In this document: positions 9,171 through 20,843 of the stretch, one piece after another
How positions within the stretch are numbered: the first letter of the stretch is position 1
How the letters are laid out: each line of letters begins with the position of its first letter
Assembly (NCBI RefSeq): GCF_021130785.1
Contig: NC_060214.1
Span: forward strand, 3,809,001 to 3,873,000
Length of the DNA stretch: 64,000 bases
Origin: Homalodisca vitripennis
Lineage: Eukaryota > Arthropoda > Insecta > Hemiptera > Cicadellidae
Direction: 5' to 3'
Notes under the pieces: model-generated
What the model was told of the DNA's origin: nothing
Database searches by the model: none
The model's input: only the letters and a program-made list of their open reading frames with translations
Made by a program: the position numbers and the translations under genes

Positions 9171-11712
9171 TTAGAAGACTGACTCCGCTGTATTAAGCGA
9201 ATAGAATTGGCAATGAATGAAAGAGGGGTGATTGATTGTAAAATTATATGTATTAATGTCTATTGTTTGTATGAATTCTGGAATTTTAGAAAACCCGCAT
9301 TGATGTTTGCCATACAATGTACATATTGTTGCTGCACTAAAAAAGATTTTGATTTTGAGTTGTCTTTGCAGTATAACTGTTATTTGCGTGTCAAGCGGTT
9401 TTGAGTGTCTAACAAAAATGTTTTTGAGTGTTTCATACTTTTTATTCCTTTTGATATCCTCTCGGGTATTTTGCGGGTGAAGCAATTACAGTGGAACACT
9501 GTGATAGGTGTATAGGATTTGAAATGGCTCTCAACACACTTGTCTGCTGGACCACATTGGTGTGTGAGCCCTTACTTATCACTGGGGGTTTGCTCAGTTT
9601 TGCTGTGAGCATGCTCATTATCTAGTCCAGACTGACACTCGTGTCTGATCTTCACCATGGCTCACAACTAGACTTTTTGAGAAAACAAAATTTTTTGAAA
9701 ACTTAACATTTAAATTTAAATACAAAATAATATTAAAGAGGGTTTCCTCATGATCTCGATTACCTAAAAATATTTCTGTTCAGACAAATAATAGTCCTCA
9801 AACCTTTACATAGTGTACTTAATAAGATATAATTGTAATCTATGCACATCCAAATGCTTTTTATTTTTTTCACTATTGTTAATTAGTTATTTATACAAAA
9901 ATCTAAAACTTTGTTGTATTTCTCTTGTAAATGCAATGAAATAACTATACACTTTACAAAAAAACTTAAAAAGTGTATGTATTGTGTATTCATCATATCT
10001 TTATAATGAGACATCTCCTATAGATCCATTACCGACAAAAATGTCTTAGGAATTTAAAAAATCTATACTCTTAAACACATTTTTCAAACACTAAGATTAT
10101 TTGGTATGATGTAGCCTATTTAAGACTACTCTAAAAAGCTAATTTATTAATACCCCGTTTGCGTGTTCATTGAAGAATACAATTTTTATAAGTATAAAGG
10201 AAATGAAATAAAGTGACCTACTATTTTAAATTTAACAAATTGCTCATAAATATAACCACTGCCATCCTAATTGTGTGAACAAGAACATAAAACTGCCATT
10301 AGAATAATTCAACATTACTCAGAAGAGAGGTAGAACGGATTGTTGATATGCCCTCACAATGCCCTTTGTTTGCTATTGTTCTATTGTCTCTGCAGTCATT
10401 GTTTCTTGTCTGACAGTGTTATTTTGTTTGTTTCGGGAATATGTAATAAAAGTTACTTAATTAGTAGCCCCGTCAACGTTTTGCCTGGTGTAAAGTTGTT
10501 TGTTAACTTTTAAGTAATGCTTCATACTTTTTATTTTACAAAAGAAGAGAAATAAAAAAAAACATTGCCAATGGGATATCTAAACTAAAAAAACATTTTA
10601 CTCCACTTATTTTCCTCCCAATTACCACTCTTAAACTGCCTTTTATTTTTACTTTGCAAATTATATTTCCCGCCAAATTAAATTTCAGTTGCAATAATCA
10701 AAATTACTCGGCTGTTATGTTACTATACACTATTCTGATACTATACAAATCATTGTTATGTTTTTCTTTTTCAACAATAATACTGAATATTGTCTGTTTT
10801 CAGAATACTTTGAGACATGCATATAATGACAAACAGTGAGGTTCTTTAAACAGTCAATATTAAATTTATCTCAGTGTGAAGATGTTGACAAATAATGTAT
10901 TTCATTGTCAGTGAAAATTATAAATTTTATATTTAATTCAACCATTCATATGCTATCAGCAAGTTGCTTTAATTTACTTTTGAGTATAATGAATCAAATA
11001 ATAAAAATAGTAAATAGTAATGAAAGTACTGTAGTAGACCTATTTTTATCCACTGTGGAACAAAATTGAAGGAAAAAAGAATGAATTCTGAAAAGTTCTT
11101 TACAAGTTTATCTTAAATAAACCAGAGATTTAAAGGACAAACCCCTATCTTACATTTTTTCAAAAACTACAAAAGACTATTCCCACAACAAAGAACAAAA
11201 AAAACAAACAACAACAACAAACACCTAGTACCCACAAACTAATATTGTAGTATTGTTGTTGGTGGGGTTTTTTTCTTTAGTAAAGCACCATACAGGTTAC
11301 ATTTCAGTGGAATTGGAATGTTCAATGGAGAGAGTTTAAGCTCAGTAAAACATAGATAGAAGAATTTTCTTCTACTGGATTTATATTAATTTGTTGGAGA
11401 TGTTCAAGTGGAAAAGTATGTTAAACAGATATGGAATGTAGTTTCATCATATTTATATAATTCATATTCATATTTATTTATATAGAAGGGTATGTTGATA
11501 TTTTTATATAAATACCTACGCTTAACATATAAGATATGTGTATCTATATAAGAAGAATTACTTGAAATAAAAAATACTTGGGATTCATATCCATTGTGAA
11601 GAGAGATATGACTGCTAGTATGAATAATTTTAAAAATAATTTATTTATAGTCAATAATTGATACTCGTACTTAAATTATTTATTTCCCTTTCATATCTTC
11701 CCATGTTGAATC
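9171..11712. other. No gene seen; AT-rich intergenic sequence
   Basis: The first few hundred bases after 9170 may be the 3' UTR of the preceding LINE. The rest has only short ORFs without recognisable motifs, A/T runs and a small AAC-rich stretch near 11190-11225. Confidence 0.55.
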
Positions 11713-12300
11713 TAACTTTAGATTATATAGGGCAACCAACAGTAAAAGGTAATTTTCAAAAACAGGCATTGAGAATAATCAGGGGTGGCCCCTAGCTTCT
11801 GTTTTTTGCCCAGAGCAAATTTCTAATGTGGAACCTCCCAAATTGTCACTCCACTTCTCACCCACCATAATTAATTAGAACTGTATATCACGTAAACATC
11901 TACTAAAACTACAACTTCGTCATAATAAATACAAGGTAAAACAGAGAAAAATTTGTAAAAATTCCTAATTTTTACAACAAATGAGTTGTGATTACATTTG
12001 TCGACAAGAATGTAAACTAAATAGAATGAATTGCAGTTTGCTTGTTAATAGTTATATTTCTAAAGTGTACTCATTCATTACTTGTTATGAGATACCTTTC
12101 TTGAATGTTACAAGTAATCACTTCCAGCACATGCTAAGAAAATGGCTTGAAGATCACCCATTCTACTCATTGGAGGAATTCTTTGAACTCAACTAAAACT
12201 TTTATATATACGTATATAGAATTATGCACTGTAAAAGATATTTTGACGCCCTTACAATTCTCCAAGGGAATTTGTAAATAAAGATTGTATTGTATTGTAT
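11713..12300 (+). pseudogene. LINE ORF2 C-terminus and 3' end
   Basis: Near 11735 a short frame reads NFQKQALRIIRGGP, the common 'xLQKRAxRII' motif after the RT domain. At 12085-12195 NHFQHMLRKWLEDHPFYSLE followed by EFFELN and a TAA is a typical ORF2 end. The 3' UTR runs to AATAAAGATTGTATTGTATTGTATC at about 12275-12300, the kind of short repeated tail many insect LINEs carry. The middle is stop-ridden. Confidence 0.65.
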
Positions 12301-12700
12301 CAATCTCACATCACACACTTTAGGATGTGCGTTGCCAGATTGGCATGTTTTTAAAATCGCTTACCCTTCCCTGATATTTGATTGGTTGTTATGAGAATCC
12401 CGCTCCTTAAAAAATGAGGAGACCGCAAGTGAACCTTTCACATGAACAGAAAAGTTTTTCTTACCCTATTTTTATGGGTAACTTTGATATAACAAGTTTC
12501 ATTTATTTACAAGAAATCATTACAAAATTATTAAACCGTTCCGGGCTTTTCAAGCACACTGTATACATAGCATTGAAAAAGACCAAATCAATATTATTTA
12601 TCAATAAAAATAGTTGGCATAAGCAATGGATTCTGAAAAGCACCTGGATACAGTGGAACCGATATTAAATATCAGATATGATATTAGAGTATGACTATTT
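12301..12700. other. No gene seen
   Basis: An 84-codon open frame at 12414-12668 has no recognisable motif and no sign of being coding. Confidence 0.5.
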
Positions 12701-12708
12701 TACATACT

Positions 12709-12910
12709 GGACAGTTGGGCATAATACTCTCGAACACTGTAACATTTCGAAAATGGACTAAATATGGTAAGCCTCCCTACAATAAACAAAACAACATCCG
12801 ACTCTGACCTAAGCTTTGGAGGAAGGGCATTTAAATTTAATTGCAGAATAATAAGTATGTCTTTCAAATAATGTAGTGTTGTGGCTTTGGTGTAACTAAA
12901 GATCTGGAGT
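12709..12910 (-). pseudogene. Possible LINE C-terminal fragment, minus strand
   Basis: The minus strand reads LNALPPKLRSES and later SKCYSVREYYAQLSSM. The 'xxLPPxLRS ... YSVxEY' pattern is that of the last 60 residues of many LINE ORF2 proteins. Weak, single short match. Confidence 0.35.
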
Positions 12911-13257
12911 TTCAAAAATTGTGTCTGTTAGTGTTGTGTTGTGTAGGTTGAAATATGTTCTTCAAATCAAAAAATGTTTTGTTTCATTCATTACAACATA
13001 TGTAACATTGATAGCAGCTATTTTTACTTACATCTAACAAAAAAACATTTGCCTCTGTTATTAGTTATTTACTGAAATGTACTTTCCCACATAAGCTTAG
13101 CTTGTGTATGGGAAGGGTCGCTATTAATTCATTACATTATAAATTTTTACATGAATTTATAAGGAGTGAATAATTTTAAGACAGATGAATGTACATGAAC
13201 ATAATATTTAGGGCAACTCTACCAGCTGTAGACTAAGGTGCCAAAAAGGGAAATCGG

Positions 13258-13325
13258 TTGATGAAATGAAATGAAAAATGTCTTTATTAGAGGTGAAGTT
13301 AAGACTATAAAGTCCTCTCTACCAC
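13258..13325 (-). mobile_element. LINE/SINE 3' tail, minus strand
   Basis: Read on the minus strand this is a short 3' UTR end with AGTGGTAGAGAGGACTTTAT and AATAAAGACATTTTTC, then TTTCATTTCATTTCATC, a five-base repeated tail as produced by LINE-type retrotransposition. The body upstream on the minus strand (higher coordinates) is not recognisable. Confidence 0.55.
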
Positions 13326-15005
13326 TTAACCTCAAATATATTGAGGTTATATAATATATGAGATAATTTCTTGTCTATTAATTAATACTTAATATGTTAT
13401 GTTTGCTTATAAGGATATTATAAATTAAGTTGTTATTTAAAACAAAAACGATTTTTGATTTAGCTTATTTCTTTGTTTGGATTTTAATTCTATAATTTGT
13501 ACCCAAAGCTTGAATATAAAACTATATTCGTGGATCTTATTACTTGCTAATAACATAAGATAAAACTTCACTTGATTTGAAAATAAAGGACTTTATTAGA
13601 GTAAAATGATAGGCCTACTAAAAATTTAAACACCTCTTAATAAGAACTTTTCATTAAATAAATAAAATAAAATTAAAAGTCACTTGTAATAAACTTATTC
13701 AAAACAAATAAATAAAATTAAAAATACCTTGCATACAGTTTTTATTATTAAGCTTGTAAATACATTTCTGCTCTCCTCAACTTACAACCTAGTTCTCTAC
13801 TTCAATATATTTGTTGCAATAATATATTGATAAATTGGCACTTTACTGAGTGAGTATATTTATATTTAAAAAAGTTCCTTGAGAGCACCTAGCGACAAAA
13901 ACAACAAATTACAAAAGGCTTCTACAATCTTACGCGATTTAGACCAGTTTTTAAGATGGGCAAACTATAACTTTGATTTAGCTAATTCACATTAAATAAT
14001 TGGGGTACCTAAAACAATCAAAAGGTGAGAATCAATTTAAAAATTAGCAATGATAATGAGTAGTTTACTTACTCGGTACTATCCAGTCGCCAAGGTCGCC
14101 TCAGCTCAGTTGCAGCGCTCGTATGTCATATCACTTGGTACGTTCAAGTCAGACTGGCCTTAGAAGCGTCTTATCGCAGAGCAAGTTCCAACTCGCGTGT
14201 CAGATAAGAAAGTCTTTCTACCTGACCACCCCCCCCCCTCACCCCTCGGGCAGCTGCGACCACCGAGAGCCCGGATGGGAAAGATAACAAATCACTCAAT
14301 TTGTACATTGCCTCTGGGAGCCTATTTTCCAAGGGTAATTGCAGTAAAGCAAAACAAAATTATGCCCCGTAGTTTACTTTACCATTTACAAATGGTACAA
14401 ATGTATTGTTCTTCTATTTTTTCATATGAGATATGGTTTTAATGCCCTGGCTATATAGGTTTATATAAATAGGTAAACCACTCTTTCCCCAAACCCCACA
14501 CATACTCGGACCTTACATTCAGACACACACGCACACGCGCGCGCGCGCGCTCACACATACGGGAACATCACGTAATAGATCAGCTACCCGAGTTAATGCA
14601 ATCTATACTGCGAGTTTACCGACAACTCTGTATTCGTCCTTCCTACACTCAGTAACCACTTGTTTACTGTAAATTTAAAATTAGACAACGTGTACTCCTC
14701 AAATATCATAACTGGTATATTTCTGTATAAGTATTGGGCAATTAAGAAGGGATTTGTAGTGGAACAGGTTTTATGAAGTCTTGGAAAACAAATCCCCACG
14801 TTAACTGCACTGAAAAGTTCCCTCTGAACGTTTAAAGATGTAGGTCATCAGGTTTCTAACATACAATTACCGAATATCAAAAGCTTTTAGATCGTTGAAC
14901 ACCGCATCCGATGAGTACAATCGACTCTTACCAAGGTCAGCCTTGGTAGCTTTTTGTGTTACTACCAAAGGTTGCAGTGTTGTTTTTTACCCCCCCCCCC
15001 CACGG
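13326..15005. other. No gene seen; simple sequence tracts
   Basis: AT-rich to 14080, then a more GC-balanced stretch (14080-14330) without recognised coding capacity. A C run lies near 14228-14238, an alternating CA/CG tract at 14522-14552, a short inverted repeat (CCAAGG-tcag-CCTTGG) near 14932-14947, and a 13-base C run at 14989-15001. Confidence 0.5.
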
Positions 15006-15008
15006 AGG

Positions 15009-15790
15009 TTACGCTATAAGTCCGCTCTCCAAGACTGACTGCACATAAGCACAATATACAATTCTTAACTTTGTAATATTTAAAATTTGGGCACGTTGGT
15101 GAAATGCAAATATAATTTTCCTCAGTTTCTTATTGAGATGATCTATATGCGCAGTCCATGTTAATTTACTATCAAGTATCACCCCTAGATATTTATAAGA
15201 ATCTACTTTTTCAATATTGTTACAACTGCAATTCAAATTTTCGAAATCCCACATGAATGTAATTTTAACCCATTATTGAGTGTTTCACCACTCCGAAATG
15301 AAACAGGGATAAATTTAGTGTTAGAAACATTTAACGTCAACATGTTTTGATCAAACCATTTCTTAAAAATATGGATAGATCTCTAGGTGTCTTTTCCCTT
15401 ACCTTATCCCAATCCTTGTCTTCAAAAGAATTGCTGTATCATCAGCAAAAAGGTATAATTTTCTCCATATATTAATTTTTGGTAAATTATTCACTTATCT
15501 TAAAAATAACAAAGGCTCTAGAGTGCTTCCCCTGCACTACTCCAAAATCAACAGATGCTTGCTTGCTGTTGGCATTATTGATGGTGAAGTATTGTGTATG
15601 ATTGGCTAAGTAGCCTATGTTTAAAAATCACTTTAAGGTGTTATTTTTTATTCCAATAAAATTTAATTGCTGTAACAATTTTCGCCTGTCGACAGAATCG
15701 AATGCTTTCGCCAGGTCAAGAAACACCAGTACGCGTCTGTTATTGATGTCATTTAAGGGAATGTGAATATATTTGTTAAGGCTATGGATG
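15009..15790 (-). pseudogene. LINE reverse transcriptase, minus strand (motifs A-E)
   Basis: Reading down the minus strand: RRVLVFLDLAKAFDSVDRR near 15735-15680 (motif A with catalytic Asp), then VDFGVVQG near 15550 (motif B, normally PQGS), YLFADDTAIL near 15450 (motif C with the Asp pair) and LTLNVSNTKF near 15330. It ends with YKYLGVILDSKLTWTAHIDH in the open frame at 15254-15009. Several frameshifts separate these motifs. The copy lacks both ORF1/endonuclease and the 3' end. The family is jockey-like. Confidence 0.8.
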
Positions 15791-15889
15791 GAATTTAAAA
15801 TTTTGGATTTTTTTTAATTCAAATTAATTCTTATGTTTCATGTAAAGAGTTAGGATGTTAAAAATATAGATACAAAAAATCGAAAGATT

Positions 15890-16740
15890 ATGAGTATAAA
15901 AACCTCTCGATATGCCTTGTGAAATCAAGATAAGACTCAATCATAAGGCTGAGGAAATTAGTGCGATGGCTTGAATAAATTTCGTCCTCGCCCACAAGTA
16001 ATCTGATAGCATTTCCATCAGAATTCCTCAACGAGCACACGTGTTCAATAACAAATTATCATCCAGCAACCATTGTTCATCAGGGATTTCAGGTCTTTAG
16101 AAACACATCAATCTAAAGATCATTACGAGAACGATTGCTAACACTTATCGAAGTGGCATCAGCAAACAAGCATGCATCAGCACAAGTTCATTACAAACAC
16201 CATTAAAATAAAGCAAGAAGAGAATTGGTTCAAGGGCTGATTCTTGAAGAACTCAAAAGCTTACAACAATTCCCTGTGATTCCTGATGAGAAATGCACCT
16301 CCTACCATCTACATAATAAATTTGAACTGTTTGTGTTCTATCTATAAGAAAAGTGGAAATGAAATGAAAGGCTTTTTACTCCAATTCCAAAATGTTCAAA
16401 CTTGTTTAAGAGCATCCTATGGCTGATCATATCGAAGGCCTTACTTAAATCTAAAAAATATACCAAAACATGTTTGTGATCATCCAGAGCTTTTAAAAAA
16501 ATGCAAAATAAAATGAAACAGCATCCTCAGCAACGGAAACCAAACAACGTTATAAATAGAAAAAGGCGATCAAGGAAAATCTTTTCTTACATTTTTGAAA
16601 GTGTTGACGCTATGGAAATAGAGTGGTAATTATTTTTATCGATAGTACTACCTTTTCGATGCAAAGGTTTTACAATGGCCGATTCAAAATGTAGAACGAT
16701 TGTATCACTGAACGACTGCAATTGTCCAGAAAAAAATAAT
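15890..16740 (-). pseudogene. Second LINE reverse transcriptase, minus strand
   Basis: On the minus strand: FESAIVKPLHRKGS and NNYHSISIASTLSKM near 16690-16600 (the NYRPISxLPxxSK entry motif), EKIFLDRLFLF near 16590, and [20 protein letters not shown] near 16470-16420 (motif A). CLFADATSISV near 16170 is motif C, but the second Asp reads Ala. Stops and shifts are frequent. It is a separate copy from the RT at 15.0-15.8 kb because both contain motifs A and C. Confidence 0.7.
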
Positions 16741-17061
16741 TTTTCTCCTTTTATGTAGTACAGATTTGTATTTGACTGTAATGATATTAGTGAGTCAAGA
16801 AGGGAAAAAATGACAGAATATTTTTAGTTATAAATCAAGGATTATCAGGGCAATAAAGCAGGAGAGCGAGTCAGTTCTGGGTCGGGGCCAAGTCTTTACA
16901 GTAGTTCCTGCGGGAATGGGACCATTAGAGATAATACTTGGTGTGATTCTGGTTTATGTCCTCTGCCTATTCACCCCTCTCCACATAGTCTACCATTGTT
17001 ATACAAATACAGTATAACAAGTTAACTAGTTACAACTTTATTCAGGAACACCTGTCACATA
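16741..17061. other. No gene seen
   Basis: Slightly GC-richer stretch (16855-16990) with no coding or structural signal that I can name. Confidence 0.5.
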
Positions 17062-17401
17062 TTTTAAAGCGAAATTGTATAAGAAATACAAGAAGGTTAT
17101 ACTGTGATTTGTGAAAATAAACAAATGACATAGTAAGTATATCCTCTATAAAATATATGTAGGTGTATGTATATCTTAATATTTTTTGTTCGCGGATGAC
17201 ATGGTTTGAAATAAAATTTTAAATTTACAATACATATCAATTTAGTATACCTACTACAAATATATGCCCACGTTTTTAAAGAAAACTACATGTATTCTGG
17301 AAACTTATTTTAAAGCGAAATTGTATAAGAAATACAAGAAGGTTATACTGTGATTTGTGAAAATAAACAAATTACATAGTAAGTATATCCTCTATAAAAT
17401 A

Positions 17402-17625
17402 CAGGGTGATTCATGAAGTTCTCCCCCCACTTCTACAGCACATTGTACTAGTAAAAATAATGAAAAATGTTATATAAACATAGGTCCGAAAACGCTTTTC
17501 GTTAGCGAGTTACAGCTAGCGAAAGATTTCGCCTGAATTCCTGGGTAAAGAGTAAAATAAAGCTATACTGAACTTTTGGAAAGGTTAATTAAGTAAGAAA
17601 TATCGTGGATTCTTATGTATTTTTA
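17402..17625 (+). repeat. Left terminal inverted repeat
   Basis: Reverse-complementary to 19442-19666 with only a few mismatches and one-base indels (e.g. AACGCTTTTCG against AACGCTTCG). Confidence 0.9.
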
Positions 17626-18284
17626 CCTGATAAAGCTAATAAAAATAGGTTTCAGAACTGTACCTGTAGTAGTTTTAGAGGGATTCAGGGTTAAATGCAA
17701 AAAATTGGGGCACGAAACAATGTTTTTTTTATGTTTTGATGTACAATAACTTTGTTAAATTGTTAATAAATACATAAAATCAACAGACATTAATTGTAGA
17801 GAATTTAATTCTGAGAAAATTGATATAATCAAAGTCTAAAATAAAACAGAAATAAGTACCAAAAAATCGATTTTATTCAGTATAATACATTACTAGCTGT
17901 AAAGAAATACCGTACGGTATTTAGTTAAAATAAAACAAAAACAAAATGTTTGTTCCTTAATGATGAGATAAATTGAGAAAACAAGATTAACTGTTAAATA
18001 AATTTGCTTGTAAATAAAAATATCATGTTTTATTACGTTGTCAATGAAGCAAACATTTTCCCATTATTGTTTACTAATCATCGAAATGCAGTTTTTTGTT
18101 TTATTAATTTCTAAGTTGGTAACGCACGAATAACAGCTGATCAACAATGGTATTCTGTACTGTTACGTTAGAACTGTGTATTAGTGGTGTTTTGCAAGCT
18201 ACAGCAGGAGATCGGGTTCTGTGAATCGTGTTATTAAATGCAATTTTTCTGTGAGTTATAATTCGATTGTTTATTAGCGAAAAA

Positions 18285-19349
18285 ATGCCTTACTTATTTA
18301 CATCAGAGGGAATACGCTGACATGGTTTTTATTTTGGGTTACTGTAATGGTAATGCTAGAGCTGCTGTAGAAGAATATGAACTACGTTACCCTAATAGGA
18401 GGATTCCAGATACCAAAACAATTTCAGGAACTTTTCGTACTCTTCGGGAAAACAGGATCACTACCAAGTACTAGAACCAATTATGAACGAGCTGTCCAAC
18501 TTGATGATGATATTGTTATTAATGCTGTTCATCGCAGTCCAGGTGTAAGTACACGACGTATTTCTAGGCGGATAGGAGTTTCGCAGTCAACGGCTGTGGA
18601 GGTCACTTAATCGAAACAAATTTTATCCGTTTCATAAACAAAAGGTTCAACATCTACAGCTAGGGGATGGTCCGCTTCGCTTGGAGTTTTGCAACTTTTT
18701 GAATATTAATAATCAACTCTACAAGCGTATTTTGTTTACGGATGAGGCACAATTCACTCGGGATGGTGTCAATAACTTGCACAATGAACACTCATGGGCA
18801 GAACAAAATCCACATGAGGTAGTGGAACAGAACTTTCAACACCGATTTAGCGTCAATGTCTGGTGTGGCCTTTTGCACAATCGGCTGATTGGACCTTTCA
18901 TATTACCTGGGACGCCTAAATGCTGAGTTCTATTTGCATTTCCTTCAAGAAGAGTTGCCGCAGCTGTTAGAGAATGTTCCTTTACATCTCAGACAAAATT
19001 TGTACTTCCAGCATGACGGAGCACCTCCCCACTTTTCACGTGCCGTTTCTGCTTACTTAAATCATCATCAATTTCCTGGACACTGGATTGGTCGTGGAGA
19101 GGGCCTCACCCTTGGCCACCAAGATCACCAGATCTATCTCCATTGGATTATTGCATCTGGGGATGGATGAAAGACATTGTATACAAGACAAAAGTGAATT
19201 CTCGTGATGAATTAATTGCCCGTATTATGGATTCGGCTGTGTAGATACAGGGAAGTCCTGAAAAATTAAGAAACGCAACAAAAGCAATACACAAACGTGC
19301 TGCAAAATGTATTGATAACGATGGCCTCATTTTCGAACATCTATTATAA
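18285..19349 (+). pseudogene. Transposase of the mariner-type element, frameshifted
   Basis: Would cut and reinsert the element at TA sites. The start at 18285 reads MPYLFTSEGIR, then a TGA and a shift, then an N-terminal helix-turn-helix region (CNGNARAAVEEYELRYPNRR, in shifted frame; I recall this as the DUF4817 type). A second HTH near 18540-18600 reads PGVSTRRISRRIGVSQSTA. The catalytic core follows: LFTDEAQFTRDGVNNLHNEH with Asp at 18741, QHDGAPPHFSRAV with Asp at 19015, and RSPDLSPLDY with the third Asp at 19131. The C-terminus has WGWMKDIVYKTKVNSRDEL and ends HLL at 19349. At least four lesions are present: stops near 18318, 18608 and 19242, and frame changes near 18920 and 19098 (GAGA slip). 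After correcting that slip about 37 residues separate the last two Asp. Confidence 0.85.
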
Positions 19350-19441
19350 AAAGGTGCGTACGGTTGGCCCAACCTGATTAATTTTGCTTAAAACTAGTAA
19401 ATGTATTATACTGAATAAAATCGATTTTTTTGGTACTTATT

Positions 19442-19666
19442 CTAAAAATACATAAGAATCCACGATATTTCTTACTTAATTAACCTTTCCAAAAGTTCAG
19501 TATGGGCTTTATTTTGCTCTTTACCCAGGAATTCAGGCGAAATCTTTCGCTAGCTGTAACTCGCTAACGAAGCGTTTTCGGACCTATGTTTATATAACAT
19601 TTTTTCATTATTTTTACTAGTACAATGTGCTGTAGAAGTGGGGGGAGAACTTCATGAATCACCCTG
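19442..19666 (-). repeat. Right terminal inverted repeat
   Basis: Mirror of the left repeat. It ends ...TTCATGAATCACCCTG at 19666, followed by the TA duplication. Confidence 0.9.
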
Positions 19667-19829
19667 TATATGTAGGAGTATGGTATATCTTAATATTTTT
19701 TTATCGCGGATGACATGGTTTGAAATAAAATTTTAAATTTACAATACATATCAATTTAGTATACCTACTACAAATATATGCCCACGTTTTTAAAGAAAAC
19801 TACATGTATTCTGGAAACTTATTTTATAA

Positions 19830-20816
19830 ATTCAAGGTAAAAGGGCAGGGGTAAGGGATGTAGAAGACATGTCATTGTGGTTTTAAGTTATAGCCATTGT
19901 CCAGAGCTTCAGTAAATCCGTTTAAAATAGCGCCGTTTTCTTGGCTTGTTCTTTGTATTATCGGATGGTCTCCGAAAAGGCTAGCCGTTTTTCTAGACCA
20001 CAAAATATTAATAATGTAATCAAATTATTACCTTTATCGCCATCACCTCATAATATAATCTCAAAAGGCTATTAAACTTGTAAATTGTATTATTGTTAGC
20101 ATTTGAACACAAGATAGTGCCCACGGACTCCAACTTAATTGAGAGGTAGGCTACAGAAAGTTCCCAGATTCTCCGGAAGTGGGAAACTCCCCCATTCGGT
20201 CTTCCTACATAAGCCTATGGTTGGACATGCACCATGAGTTCTATGGAATTCATTGTTGCCTATGTTTCATGCGAAATTTAAAGTATACGTATGAAATCTT
20301 TCTCAAAATATCATGCCACATGATACATAGACTTTTTGGTTTAGAAAATAAACGTAATTATTTTCACATAGATCAATAATCTCATTGGTCGCAATGGCGG
20401 GAAAGTGACACGAAAATAAATGGCAGTGGTAGGAACATGAGTGGAAAACAATGGCTGCTCCGAGGCAGGGAATTAGAACAAATTGTTTGACAAGATAAGG
20501 GAGTGTGGTGTGTTGGAGGGTGGCAGATGGGGGGGGGGGTTGCCGGGACTTCCTTTCTCATGCATCATAATGCTGCCTGTATAACTTACATGACAGTAAA
20601 GCTACTGTGCTTGTTTACATATTTTACAACGTTTATTCAATAAAGCCCTCCACTCCCCACCCCCCAATGAGCAGTCACTCCGACAACAATGACAGAGACA
20701 TTATTCTTGACGACATACAATTTTAATACCACAGTTAATTGTGTTGAAATCTTTGCCTTAGACTAGACAAAGATTATGTGACCGAATGTGGCTGGGGAGA
20801 AGGGTACAATATTTAG
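19830..20816. other. No gene seen
   Basis: No motif recognised. A G run lies near 20530-20539 and a pyrimidine-rich patch (CCTCCACTCCCCACCCCCC) near 20647. A 66-codon ORF (20179-20379) has no support. Confidence 0.5.
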
Positions 20817-20843
20817 TACTAGCATTTACCCGCGGCTTCGCCC
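20817..20843 (+). mobile_element. Transposon-end-like motif
   Basis: TACTAGCATTTACCCGCGGC followed by TTCGCCC. From memory, a motif of the form ACTAGC-TGTTACCCGCGGCTTCGCCC recurs across insect genomes at ends of dispersed repeats. The element it belongs to here is not defined. Confidence 0.35.

Larger units (their letters stand above)
17402..19666 (+). mobile_element. IS630-Tc1-mariner superfamily transposon with long terminal inverted repeats
   Basis: The element begins CAGGGTGATTCATGAAG and ends with its reverse complement. Outer inverted repeats are about 224 bp (17402-17625 and 19442-19666). An inner repeated block (17851-17896, AATAAGTACC...ATACATTACTAG) is matched at 19392-19441, so one arm has gained or lost about 225 bp between the two blocks. 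Target duplication is TA (17400-17401 and 19667-19668). Length is 2265 bp. It carries one decayed transposase in the middle and is not autonomous now. Confidence 0.9.
17062..19829. repeat. Roughly 247-bp tandem duplication, second copy split by a transposon
   Basis: The first copy runs from about 17062 (TTTTAAAGCGAAATTGTATA) to 17308. The second starts at about 17309 with the same sequence, is interrupted after AAAATA at 17401, and resumes at 19667 (TATATGTAGG) up to about 19829 (TGGAAACTTATTTTA). The uninterrupted first copy, CTCTATAAAATATATGTAGG near 17141-17160, serves as an empty site. Confidence 0.85.

Noticed and set aside
18377..18610. Separate small gene upstream of the transposase core
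   Set aside because: It is the N-terminal helix-turn-helix part of the same transposase, separated only by frame breaks.
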